Source: Gammaproteobacteria bacterium (lineage in GTDB: Bacteria > Gemmatimonadota > Gemmatimonadetes > Longimicrobiales > Gaopeijiaceae). Taken from it: 64,000 nt of DNA. A program made the translations under genes and the position numbers. Positions 6,946-15,408 of the stretch are shown here, piece after piece (positions within the stretch are counted from its first letter, which is position 1; the number at the start of each line of letters is the position of its first letter). The DNA lies in assembly GCA_028819075.1 (NCBI GenBank), contig JAPPMM010000043.1, positions 267,994 through 331,993 on the forward strand, in the 5' to 3' direction. The notes under the pieces are model-generated. The model did no database searches. It was given only the letters and a program-made list of their open reading frames with translations, and was not told the origin of the DNA.

Positions 6946-7937
6946 CGTCCGTTTTGGGAGTTCACTCAGATCGACGAGTGCTGCTGCACGTAAACTCGCT
7001 GATGCTGCGGATACCGGGGTGGTTGCTGGCGGCGATTGTCGCCGCGTGCGGACCTGAGAGCGCTGACACACCAACGTCGCGGGAAGCCGCTGAGGCGGTC
7101 GCGGCCGGTGACCACCCCGGGCATCCCCCTTCCTCCAGACTCCGGGAGTTCCGCGACTGCCCCGCGTGTCCGCTGATGGTGGAGCTTCCGCCGGGCTCCT
7201 TCGTGATGGGCCGCAACGAGGACGAAGGGTTCGAATTGGCGCCGACCCAACCTGACTGGATGGCTGCGGCAGAAACACCAGCAACCGGGGTGACGATTTC
7301 GCAGGCGTTTGCAATCGGCAAGTACGAAGTGACGTTCGCGGAGTGGGACCAGTGCGTGGAGGCCGGAGGGTGTGTGTACGAGCCCCCCGACGGCGGCTGG
7401 GGCCGGGGAGACCGTCCTGTGATCCATTTGGGGCGCCCGGACGCCGCAGAATACGTCGAGTGGCTTCGAGTAGTCACCGGGGAAGCGTATCGGCTCCCCA
7501 GCGAAGCGGAATGGGAGTATGCGGCCCGCGGCGGAACACCCACGGCACGGTGGTGGGGAGAGGAGTTGGATTCGGGAAGGGCTGTGTGCATGGGCTGTGG
7601 CAGCGAATGGGACGAACTTTCCACGGTGCCGGTAGGGACGTTCCCTGCGAATCCGTTCGGATTGCATGACATGCTTGGGAACGTCGCCGAATGGGTGGCA
7701 GACTGCTGGAACGATACGCACGCAGGCAATCCGGGTGATGGATCGGCGCGTGAGGAGGACTCTCCCTGGTGGAGAGGCAACGTGTGCGAACGACCCGTCG
7801 TCAGGGGTGGCTCGTTTGATTACTACCCTTGGACCGTAAGGGCAGCGCACCGTAGCTACTACTGGCCTGGGCCATGGACCAATCGGGATAGCGACAGCAG
7901 GGGTTTTCGCGTGGCTCGATCCATACCGGCGGGCTGA
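6942..7937 (+). CDS. SUMF1/FGE-sulfatase-fold lipoprotein lacking the FGE cysteines
   Basis: A 331-residue exported protein and the last gene of the PadR operon (ATGA overlap at 6942; ATG 7002 is an alternative start). Residues 21-36 form a short signal with lipobox VAAC, so it is probably a lipoprotein. Residues about 75-330 are the formylglycine-generating-enzyme fold: PLMVELPPGSFVMG, FAIGKYEVTFAEWDQCVE, YRLPSEAEWEYAARGG, LGNVAEWVADCW and VVRGGSFDYYPWTVRAAHR ending in RGFRVAR. True FGE has two active cysteines just after the RGGSF motif; here that region has none, so it should not make formylglycine. Such proteins often act as binding or signalling modules. Extra cysteines at CPACP, CVEAGGC and CMGCG may form disulfides. 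Confidence 0.85.
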   Translation: MTSVLGVHSDRRVLLHVNSLMLRIPGWLLAAIVAACGPESADTPTSREAAEAVAAGDHPGHPPSSRLREFRDCPACPLMVELPPGSFVMGRNEDEGFELAPTQPDWMAAAETPATGVTISQAFAIGKYEVTFAEWDQCVEAGGCVYEPPDGGWGRGDRPVIHLGRPDAAEYVEWLRVVTGEAYRLPSEAEWEYAARGGTPTARWWGEELDSGRAVCMGCGSEWDELSTVPVGTFPANPFGLHDMLGNVAEWVADCWNDTHAGNPGDGSAREEDSPWWRGNVCERPVVRGGSFDYYPWTVRAAHRSYYWPGPWTNRDSDSRGFRVARSIPAG

Positions 7938-7991
7938 ACCAACCCGGACCTCTCCTCCCCGCGGACGACAGGTCGTCGTGAGAAGAACGCC

Positions 7992-10307
7992 CTACCGCGA
8001 AAACAGGTAGGTCACCTTGACGATCAGCTGCCGCTCGCGGAAGGACGCGAACTCGTTGTACCGGCCGAACTCGTCGTAGTCGTTCCGGCGCAGTTCGTCG
8101 TAGACGATGTAGATGTCGCTCCCCGGCCGGTAGATGTAGTTGAAGCGGGCCGCGGTGCTCCACAGGTCGGTGAGCGAGTTGTACTGCGTCACGGTGCGCA
8201 GCGTCATCGTCGGCGAGAGCGCGTAGTCGACGCGGAACGAGGCGATGTCGGCGCTGAAATCGCCCCCCGGCAGTCTCACGTCGTTGCGGGTGAACCCCCC
8301 CTCGGCGGCCAGCTGGCTGGTCAGCCTGAAGCCCGCGCTCGCGCTGTAGTCGGTGCGGTCGCCGTCGAAGAAGGTCTGCGGAGAGTAGTAGACGGTCCCG
8401 TAGAGCCGGCGCGACGGGTCGCTGGTGAACGAGAAGCGCCAGTCGCCGAACCGGTGCGTGCCCGGTTCCACGACGACGTCCGGCCGCACCCGGAAGGGCT
8501 GGTCGAGCACCTCCAGGTTGGCGTTGTACCAGATGTTGATGTAGGCCCCGTTCTGGAGCCTCGTTCCCAGCATGTGGTGGATGCGGCGCGTCACCAGCCG
8601 ATTGTTCTGGTCGGTGGTGTACGTGATGTTGACCATCGGGTCGAAGACGCGCACCCCGAAGCGGCCCGGCCGGGGATTGCGCTCCAGGTGGATCTTGCTG
8701 ATGCGGATCCCGTTGCGCGGCAGGAAGCCGACCTCCGGGTTGAAGTTGTCCTGGAAATCCGCGTATTCGCCGTAGACGTTCCAGTCCTCGTCCAGCCAGC
8801 CGAGGCGGATGTAGCCGGCGAGCTGGCCGTCGGTGACCCCGGTCGTCGAGGTCTTGGCGATGAAGCTGTTGACCAGGAAGGCCGGGTGCGGGGCCAGCGT
8901 CATGTCCGCGGCGAAGGTGCGGTTGATGTAGTGGCCGTCGCCCACGTGCTTGTTGATGACCAGCGCGCCCACCTTGGAGCGCGCCATGATGTCGCGGCTG
9001 TAGCGGGCCACGAAGAAGTTCTCGCCGTCGCGGCCCCCGATGCCCTGCCCAACGTCGCCGGGCAGGCCGTCGGTCTGGATGTCCATGATGGCGATGTTGT
9101 TGCGACCCACCTTCCCGGTCAGCCGCGCGCCACCCAGGATGGGAATGGGATCGCCCGTCTTGGACAGGCCGATGCGCCGGCTGAAGAACAGGTCGGCCAC
9201 GCGCTGGAAGGCGCTGTTCGTGCCGACGTTGAACTGTCCGGCGTTCTCCAGGAAAAACTCGCGTTTCTCGGGATAAAATAGGGCGAAGCGGGTCAGGTTG
9301 ACCTGCTCGTCGTCGACCTCCGCCTGGGCGAAATCGGTGTTGTACGTGAGATCCAGGTTCAGTCCGGCCGACACCCCGTACTTGATGTCGAACCCCACGT
9401 CGCGCTGCCCGTCGTTCTCCACGATGCCGGCATCGGATACGCGCGCCGCGCCCCCGGAGACGAACGGCTTGACGCGCAGGTCCATGCCCCGGTTTAGCGA
9501 CTCCAGGCCGGTGAGGCTGCCGGCCAGGCTCACGCGCGTGAGTGTGTAGGGCTTCGGGATGCCGGCCCAGAACGCCTGCTCGTTCTTGCGGCGGATGTTG
9601 CGCATGAAGTTGACGCCCCACTCCTGGCGCTCCTAGTCGGGGAAGCGCAGGGTGACCATCGGAATCGCGATCTCCGCGGCCCAGCCGTCGTCGGTTCGGC
9701 GCGCGCTCACGTGCCAGACCCCGTCCCAGTCCTTGTTGATGTTGGTCGCCACCCCGAAGCCGCGCCGGCTTCCTCCCTCTCCCTCCTCGAAGACCTGCTG
9801 CTCCAGCTTCGCCCCCAGCGGCGTGGTGACGAACATGTAGGCGGAGCGGAAGTCCTTGAAGGTGTCGAGGATGATCTGGAAGTTGTCCTCCTCCAGAATT
9901 CGGTCGGAATCGCGGCGCATCTCGGTGGCGATGACGCCGTCCGGCTCCGAGTCGAAGGCCCGCACCCCGATGTAGAGGTTCTCCCCGTCGTAGAGGATCC
10001 GCGCCTCCGTGCGCTCCGACGCCGGCGCCCCCTCGTCGGGTTCCTGCTGCACGAACGCGTCGATGGCTTCGGCCGCCCTCCAGACGGGCTCGTCGAGGAC
10101 GCCGTCCAGGACCGGCGCCACGTCCACGCGGGAGGCGGCAACACTGTGCCCGTTCTGGCCGTTCTGCGCGCTGAGGGGCGCGGCCGCCGCGATGGCTACA
10201 AGGGCCGCGGTCGCCACGGCTTGCACGCCGTAGCCCGTTCGCCGAATGCGGGAATGACCCCGGGCCATTCGGCGGATCGCTACCAGAAACACAGTGGTTG
10301 CTCGCAC
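7992..10307 (-). pseudogene. DUF5916 outer-membrane protein interrupted by an in-frame TAG
   Basis: The frame from GTG 10307 to the TAG at 7992 would encode a 771-codon DUF5916 protein: a signal peptide ending near APLSAQ, an N-terminal CBM9-like domain (APVLDGVLDEPVWRAAEAID), then a long beta-barrel ending VTYLFSR, as is usual for barrels. One TAG at 9633-9635 splits it after RFPD; the frame resumes at once with ERQEWGVNFMRNIRRKNEQ, which matches the intact paralogue at 15405-17657 (RFPDVDEPTMGIAFMRSIRRKNES). No frameshift is present and the rest looks undecayed. The gene's own terminal stop is also TAG, which argues against genome-wide reassignment of TAG. Recent nonsense mutation, readthrough or a base-call error all remain possible. 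Members of this family sit in the outer membrane; their function is unknown. Confidence 0.85.
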
Positions 10308-10324
10308 GAGGAATCCTGTCGGGA

Positions 10325-10364
10325 TGAAAGGAAAAGCGCCGGGAGAAACGTATCTCCCGGCGCT
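10325..10364 (-). terminator. Rho-independent terminator after the 10400-11650 gene
   Basis: On the minus strand a perfect 12-bp stem (AGCGCCGGGAGA, 6-base loop TACGTT, TCTCCCGGCGCT; 10364-10335) is followed by the T-rich TTTCCTTTC (10334-10326). It lies 36 bases beyond the stop of the Tyr/Gly-rich protein gene and before the DUF5916 start, so it should separate the two transcription units. Confidence 0.75.
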
Positions 10365-10399
10365 CTCCCGGCGCCAGCCCGAACCGTTTCCCGGGTACG

Positions 10400-11650
10400 C
10401 TAGCTGCCGCTTCCTCCCCGCGGGCGCGCGGTGCGTCCGGTCGAGCTGCCGGACCCGCCCCGGTAGCCGCCGGAGGAGGCGCCGACCGACGAACCGCCGC
10501 TGCGGGACCCGCCGGAGGACCAGAAGCCTCCGCCGTCGCTTCCCACCACGGTGGACCTGCCGCGGTCGCCGCCGCGAACGTACCCGAGGCCCCTAACCAG
10601 CCTGCCGCGCTGCTCGGCCGGGCGCTCGCTCACCTGAACCACTACCGGCCGGTAGCCGATCCCGTAGTAGCCGCCGTACCCGTACCCCATCCCGTAGCCA
10701 CGCCCGTAGGAGTACGGGTAGTAACCATACCGGTACGGGGAATACCCGTACCCGTAAAGCCCATACCCGTCGTAGTAGCCGAAGCCGAACGGGGAATAGT
10801 ACCAGGGATCCGTGCGCACCCTGCGGCGGTCACGATCCTGCTGGGCGATCGGCCGGCCTCTGTTGTCCTCCTCGCGGAGCCGGAAGCGTTGGGGATTCGC
10901 GACCGCGACCACCACATCGATCACGTCCGGATCCACGCCTGCATCCGCGATCCGGATGAGGTGTTCCGCGTTCACGTTCAGGTCGGGCTCGCTCTCGACC
11001 AGCCAGGCCTGCACCGTCTCGGCGTGCAGCGTCTGGCCGGCCTCGATGATCGCGGCGATGGTCGGCGACGTGGTGGAGTACATGCGCGCGGCCCTGATCG
11101 CCATCTCCTGGTCGTCCCCGAGGCCGGCGTATCCGGCCTCCTGCGTCGCCATGATGCCCGCCATGCGATAGCGCTGCACCCAGGGCGTCACCTCGCCTTC
11201 GACCTCCACCGCGCTGACGTCCATCCACTCGGTGGGGTTCAACATGACCATCATGCCCGAGCCCTTCCGGGTCACCGTGCCGTCGCAGACGTGCTCGGAG
11301 CGGTGATACACACGGTGGCCGTCCTGCGAGAAGCGCCAGGTGGTGGTTCCCTCGCAGCCCTCCTGCGAGGCATCCACGGGCCGTGCATCGGCGCGCGCCA
11401 CCTCGCGCGACACCACCTCGCCGTCGCGCACGGTCACGAACTCGGCCGAGAAGCGGTCTTCCCCGGGCACCACACACAGGGTCGGCCTCTCCTCGGGATC
11501 CTGCTCGAGGGGCGTCCAGCAGCCTGTAAAGGCCAGCCAGCTGCCAACCTCGGTCTGTCCCTCAACGGGGACGGCGGCGACCACAAACAGCAACGCAGCG
11601 ACCGAACATCGCCGGGCGACAGCCGTCAGAGCTTCCTCATGTGCTTTCAT
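10400..11650 (-). CDS. Secreted protein with Tyr/Gly-rich low-complexity region
   Basis: A 416-residue exported protein of unknown function. The start is ATG 11650, preceded by AGGGAAGGAAG; the signal peptide ends near PVEGQ. Residues about 30-180 form a domain with WLAFTGCWTPLE and several cysteines (GCW, LCVV, GCEG, HVCDG), perhaps a lipocalin-like or adhesive fold. Residues about 180-250 are helical (QEMAIRAARMYSTTSPTIAAII). From about 265 there is a tract rich in Tyr and Gly (YSPFGFGYYDGYGLYGYGYSP and similar), then a Ser/Gly/Arg-rich tail ending GSGS. Such tails are found on surface or matrix proteins and can be phase-separating or adhesive. The gene overlaps nothing but follows the barrel gene by 47 bases, so it is probably cotranscribed and ends at the 10325-10364 terminator. 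Confidence 0.7.
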   Translation of the reverse strand: MKAHEEALTAVARRCSVAALLFVVAAVPVEGQTEVGSWLAFTGCWTPLEQDPEERPTLCVVPGEDRFSAEFVTVRDGEVVSREVARADARPVDASQEGCEGTTTWRFSQDGHRVYHRSEHVCDGTVTRKGSGMMVMLNPTEWMDVSAVEVEGEVTPWVQRYRMAGIMATQEAGYAGLGDDQEMAIRAARMYSTTSPTIAAIIEAGQTLHAETVQAWLVESEPDLNVNAEHLIRIADAGVDPDVIDVVVAVANPQRFRLREEDNRGRPIAQQDRDRRRVRTDPWYYSPFGFGYYDGYGLYGYGYSPYRYGYYPYSYGRGYGMGYGYGGYYGIGYRPVVVQVSERPAEQRGRLVRGLGYVRGGDRGRSTVVGSDGGGFWSSGGSRSGGSSVGASSGGYRGGSGSSTGRTARPRGGSGS

Positions 11651-11697
11651 CTTCCTTCCCTCCACTGACACCTTGCTTCCACCCGAGGGCACCGCGG

Positions 11698-12453
11698 TCA
11701 CCCGCTCATGCGGAATCCAACTCCCGCGAGAATCTGGAAGCCGGACAGATCGATGTTCTCAAACCCCTCGAACGAACGATCCATGGGGCTGCTGGACCAA
11801 GAATAACGCCCTTCCGCCGTCAGCACGAATCGCGGGCCCAGCGCGTATTCGATGCCGCTGAAGACATGCACGAAGGGGGCGGTGCCGTCCGACACCAGCA
11901 GGTCGTTGAAGACGTCGAGCGTCTCGATGTCGACGAAGTCGCCGTCCTGCTCGAACTTGTACACGTTGCCGCCCGCCCCCGCTCCCACGTAGGGCACCAA
12001 CTGCGACGGCACCCAGGCGAAGCGGCTCAGGCTGCGGCCGCGATCACGCAGGTAGTAGCGGGCGCTCACGGTGAAGGGGAGCCTGGAGTGGGTGGTGACC
12101 TGTTCGATCGGCTGGCCCCTGTTGTCTTCCCAGTCGCGGAACTCGGAGGGGGTCACGCTCTTCGCGTATCCCACGCCCCCCACCAGCTCGAGCCTCTCGG
12201 TGAGCCGCACGCCGATGTCCACCGAGATGACCGGAGCCGCAAAGCTGCTCTTCTCCAGCGTGAGCAATTCGCTCGTGTAGCTGAAGATGTCGCTGTTCGC
12301 GCGGGGGATGTCGTATCCGGTGCGGAAGTTGAAGGTGGCGCCGGGACGGCTGAAGAGGAAACCTCTTCCTTCCTGCGCATGCAGTGTCGCGGGCAGGAAC
12401 GTTCCGGCCGCAAGGACTACTGCAAGAAACGGCGACGCGGTCTGTCGATTCAT
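11698..12453 (-). CDS. Outer-membrane beta-barrel protein
   Basis: A 251-residue exported protein starting at ATG 12453 (GGGAG upstream), with a signal peptide ending at LHAQ (about residue 27). The mature part alternates polar and hydrophobic residues throughout, with RLELVGGVGYAKS, PYVGAGAGGNVYKF and the final FQILAGVGFRMSG, the pattern of an eight- to ten-strand OmpA/OmpW-like barrel. Its terminal residues are Ser-Gly rather than an aromatic. It heads a two-gene unit with the Tyr/Gly-rich secreted protein, and may help display or export it (inference). The longer frame up to 12630 lacks a signal peptide at its start and was not used. Confidence 0.75.
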   Translation of the reverse strand: MNRQTASPFLAVVLAAGTFLPATLHAQEGRGFLFSRPGATFNFRTGYDIPRANSDIFSYTSELLTLEKSSFAAPVISVDIGVRLTERLELVGGVGYAKSVTPSEFRDWEDNRGQPIEQVTTHSRLPFTVSARYYLRDRGRSLSRFAWVPSQLVPYVGAGAGGNVYKFEQDGDFVDIETLDVFNDLLVSDGTAPFVHVFSGIEYALGPRFVLTAEGRYSWSSSPMDRSFEGFENIDLSGFQILAGVGFRMSG

Positions 12454-12617
12454 GGAGGTCTCCCGGTAAGTTGGAAGCCGGGCCCGAGCGCTGCCACTTG
12501 CGCCTCCGGAACGTTCTCCTACACGATTCCCGGTCACGCGTTCGCCGCTCAGGCTCATCATGGTCCGCCGCTGGATGGGGGACCACGCTGCAAGCATCGT
12601 ACCGAAGGAGTCACGCC

Positions 12618-13811
12618 ATGAACCACCCACACACCCTTTCCTACGCGCTCATCTGCGTCGTCGCCGCTGGCACCGTGGCACTCTCCGCCTGTACCATCGA
12701 GTCGGCCAGCCAGGCACCCGACATGTCGGGCGAGGCGCCCATCTTCGAGGTGGATCCGCTCTGGCCCAAGCCGCTGCCCAACCACTGGATCCTGGGCTCG
12801 ACCATCGGCGTGGGGGTCGATTCGCGCGACCACGTCTTCATCATCCACCGCCAGACCACCTTCAGCGAGGTCAACGAGATCGGAGCCACCCTGGACCCGC
12901 CCACCAGTGAATGCTGCGTGCCCGCGCCCAACGTGCTCGAGTTCGATCCCGAAGGAAACCTGGTCAACTCCTGGGGCGGCCCCGGCGAGGGCTACGACTG
13001 GCCCACCTCGAACCACGGCCTCAGCGTGGACCACCACGACAACATCTGGATCGGAGGCAACGGCGAGTTCGACGCCCAGTTGCTCAAGTTCTCCCGCGAC
13101 GGCGAGTTCCTGATGCAGGTGGGGGTGGCTGAGGCTCAGCCCAACAGCAACTCCACGGAGCACTTCTCGAAGGTGGCGAAGATTTCCTTCGACGGGATGA
13201 CCGACGAGGCCTTCGTCGCCGACGGCTACGGCAACCGCCGGGTGGTGGTCCTCGACTCCAACACCGGCGAGTTCAAGCGCTACTGGGGCGCCTACGGCAA
13301 CGAGCCCAGCGACGAGCTGGTACCCTCGCATACGCCCGACGGCCCGCCACAGCAGCAGTTCCGCACGCCGGTGCACTGCGCCGACCCCTCAGCGGACGGG
13401 CTGGTCTACGTCTGCGACCGCGCCGGCAACCGCATCCAGGTCTTCCAGAGCGACGGCACCTTCGTGCGCGAAGCCTTCATCGCCAACGCAACTCTCGGTG
13501 GGGGATCGGTGTGGGACATCACCTTCTCGCGCGATCCCGGGCAGCGGTTCCTGTACGTGGCCGACGGGATGAACAAGGTGGTCCACGTGCTGGACCGGGA
13601 GAGCCTCGACGTGCTCACCAGCTTCGGCGGCGGCGGCCGCCAGCCCGGACAGTTCTACGGCGTGCACAGCGTCGCCACCGACTCGCAGGGCAACCTCTAC
13701 ACCACCGAGACCTACGAGGGGAAGCGGCTGCAGAAGTTCGTCTTCATGGGTACCGGGCCGGTGACCGCGGAGCACCAGGGGGCTCTGTGGCCGCGGAGCG
13801 GGGGTGAATAG
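12618..13811 (+). CDS. NHL-repeat lipoprotein, peptidyl-amidating-lyase-like
   Basis: A 397-residue lipoprotein starting at ATG 12618 (GAAGGAG upstream), with lipobox LSAC and Cys25. From about residue 40 it is a six-bladed NHL propeller: WILGSTIGVGVDSRDHVFII, YDWPTSNHGLSVDHHDNIWI, EAFVADGYGNRRVVVLD, GLVYVCDRAGNRIQVF and GVHSVATDSQGNLYTTET. The order and the His-rich SNHGLSVDHH blade resemble the catalytic core of peptidyl-alpha-hydroxyglycine alpha-amidating lyase, which splits C-terminally hydroxylated glycine peptides; many bacterial homologues are untested. It overlaps the next gene by 8 bases and opens the amide-catabolism operon. Lyase activity is an inference; the propeller is clear. 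Confidence 0.8.
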   Translation: MNHPHTLSYALICVVAAGTVALSACTIESASQAPDMSGEAPIFEVDPLWPKPLPNHWILGSTIGVGVDSRDHVFIIHRQTTFSEVNEIGATLDPPTSECCVPAPNVLEFDPEGNLVNSWGGPGEGYDWPTSNHGLSVDHHDNIWIGGNGEFDAQLLKFSRDGEFLMQVGVAEAQPNSNSTEHFSKVAKISFDGMTDEAFVADGYGNRRVVVLDSNTGEFKRYWGAYGNEPSDELVPSHTPDGPPQQQFRTPVHCADPSADGLVYVCDRAGNRIQVFQSDGTFVREAFIANATLGGGSVWDITFSRDPGQRFLYVADGMNKVVHVLDRESLDVLTSFGGGGRQPGQFYGVHSVATDSQGNLYTTETYEGKRLQKFVFMGTGPVTAEHQGALWPRSGGE

Positions 13812-15408
13812 GCACTTCCTCGCGCTGGCCGCGCTTTTCGTCGCGGCGTGCGCTCCGGACGCGGGCGCGAACTTCGACGTCCTCATCACCGGGGGTATCG
13901 TCGTCGACGGGACCGGGAGCCCGGGGTTTGCGGCCGACGTGGGGGTGCGCGACGGGCTCATCGCCGCGGTCTCGAGCGAGCCCCTCGATCCCGGGGCCGC
14001 GGACCTGGTCATCGACGCCTCGGGCCGGACCGTGACGCCGGGCTTCATCGACAACCACGCGCACATCCAGCAGACCATCGCCGAGTATCCCCTGGTGGAG
14101 AACTTCGTGCGCCAGGGAATCACGACCATCATGGCCTCCCTGCACTCGGGCGATCAGCCGTGGCCGCTGGACGAGTTCGCATCGAACCTGGAGATGGCGC
14201 CCAACGTGGGCTTCTTCGCCGGGCACACCTGGACCCGCAAGCAGGTGCTCGGGCTCGAGAACCGGGCCCCGACCGCGGACGAACTCGAGCAGATGAAGGC
14301 GCTCGTCGACCAGAGCATGCGGCAGGGCGCACTCGGGCTCTCGACCGGGCTTCTCTACGTGCCGGCCAACTTCGCCGAGACCGAGGAGGTGATCGAGCTC
14401 GCAAAGGTGGCCTCCCGGCACGGCGGCATCTACGTGAGCCACATGCGCAACGAGGCCAGCGGGCTGCTGGAATCGGTCGCGGAGGTCATTCGAATCGCCG
14501 ACGAGGCGGACATCCCGGCGCAGATCAACCACCACAAGGCGGCCGGTGCGGCGCAGTGGGGGTGGAGCGAGCACAGCCTGGCGATGATCGACTCGGCCAA
14601 CGCCGCCGGGCTCACGGTCACCCACGATCTCTATCCGTATGCGGCCTCGAGCACCGGGTCCGTCATCCTCTTCCCGCAGTGGGCGCTCGCGGGAGGGCCC
14701 GACGCCTTCGCCGAGCGCGTGGCCGATTCCGGGACTCGCGCGCGCATGGAAGAGGAGATGCGCGCCATCTTCACAACCGACCGCGTGGGGAACGATATCT
14801 CCCGCATCCAGTTCCGGGTACTGCCCGCGGACGAGAGCTACAACGGACGGACGCTGGCCGACTACGCGGCGGACCGGGGCCTCCCCAACGACCTCGAGAC
14901 CGGCATCGACCTGGCCATCGACCTGCAGCTTGGGGGCGGGTTCAGCGCCATCTATCACGCGATGGACGAAGGCGACGTCATCCGCATCCTGCAGCATCCC
15001 CTGGCGATGATCGAGACGGATGGAGACGCCGTGGAGTTCGGGGTCGGCTATCCGCATCCACGCAGCTACGGGGCCTTTCCGCGGGTGCTGGCGCGCTACG
15101 TGCGCGAGCTGGCCGTGATTTCGCTCGAGGAAGCGGTGAAGAAGATGACGTCGATGCCGGCGCAGTGGCTGAACCGGAACGACATGGGCGTGATCGCCGA
15201 GGGAATGCGCGCGGACATCGCCGTGTTCGACCCGGCAACGGTGACAGACCGGGCCACCTACACCGACCCCCACCAGTACAGCGAGGGCATCGACGATCTG
15301 CTCGTGAACGGCGTGCCGGTCGTCCTGGACGGAGAGATCACGGGCGCGAAGCCGGGACACTGGATCCGCGGGCCGGTGCATGAGCCGCGCGAGGGTTCCG
15401 CACGATGA
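13804..15408 (+). CDS. N-acyl-D-amino-acid deacylase (amidohydrolase lipoprotein)
   Basis: A 534-residue metal-dependent amidohydrolase of the D-aminoacylase group, which releases D-amino acids from N-acyl derivatives. The start is GTG 13804, overlapping the previous stop by 8 bases. A short signal ends in lipobox VAAC (Cys16), so it should act in the envelope rather than in the cytoplasm. The core shows DVLITGGIVVDGTG, the metal motif GFIDNHAHIQ (HxH), ISHMRNE-type HMRNEASG, the INHHKAAG motif with metal-ligand histidines, DLYPYAASST and a C-terminal composite domain (GMRADIAVFDPATV). The usual residue after the HxH motif in D-aminoacylases is acidic; here it is Ile-Gln. The ATGA overlap with the next gene continues the operon. 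Confidence 0.87.
   Translation: MNRHFLALAALFVAACAPDAGANFDVLITGGIVVDGTGSPGFAADVGVRDGLIAAVSSEPLDPGAADLVIDASGRTVTPGFIDNHAHIQQTIAEYPLVENFVRQGITTIMASLHSGDQPWPLDEFASNLEMAPNVGFFAGHTWTRKQVLGLENRAPTADELEQMKALVDQSMRQGALGLSTGLLYVPANFAETEEVIELAKVASRHGGIYVSHMRNEASGLLESVAEVIRIADEADIPAQINHHKAAGAAQWGWSEHSLAMIDSANAAGLTVTHDLYPYAASSTGSVILFPQWALAGGPDAFAERVADSGTRARMEEEMRAIFTTDRVGNDISRIQFRVLPADESYNGRTLADYAADRGLPNDLETGIDLAIDLQLGGGFSAIYHAMDEGDVIRILQHPLAMIETDGDAVEFGVGYPHPRSYGAFPRVLARYVRELAVISLEEAVKKMTSMPAQWLNRNDMGVIAEGMRADIAVFDPATVTDRATYTDPHQYSEGIDDLLVNGVPVVLDGEITGAKPGHWIRGPVHEPREGSAR

Noticed and set aside
7992..9635. Genome-wide reassignment of TAG as a sense codon
   Set aside because: The same gene, the Omp85 gene, the PspA-like gene and the hydantoinase gene all end in TAG just after their natural C-termini, so TAG works as stop.
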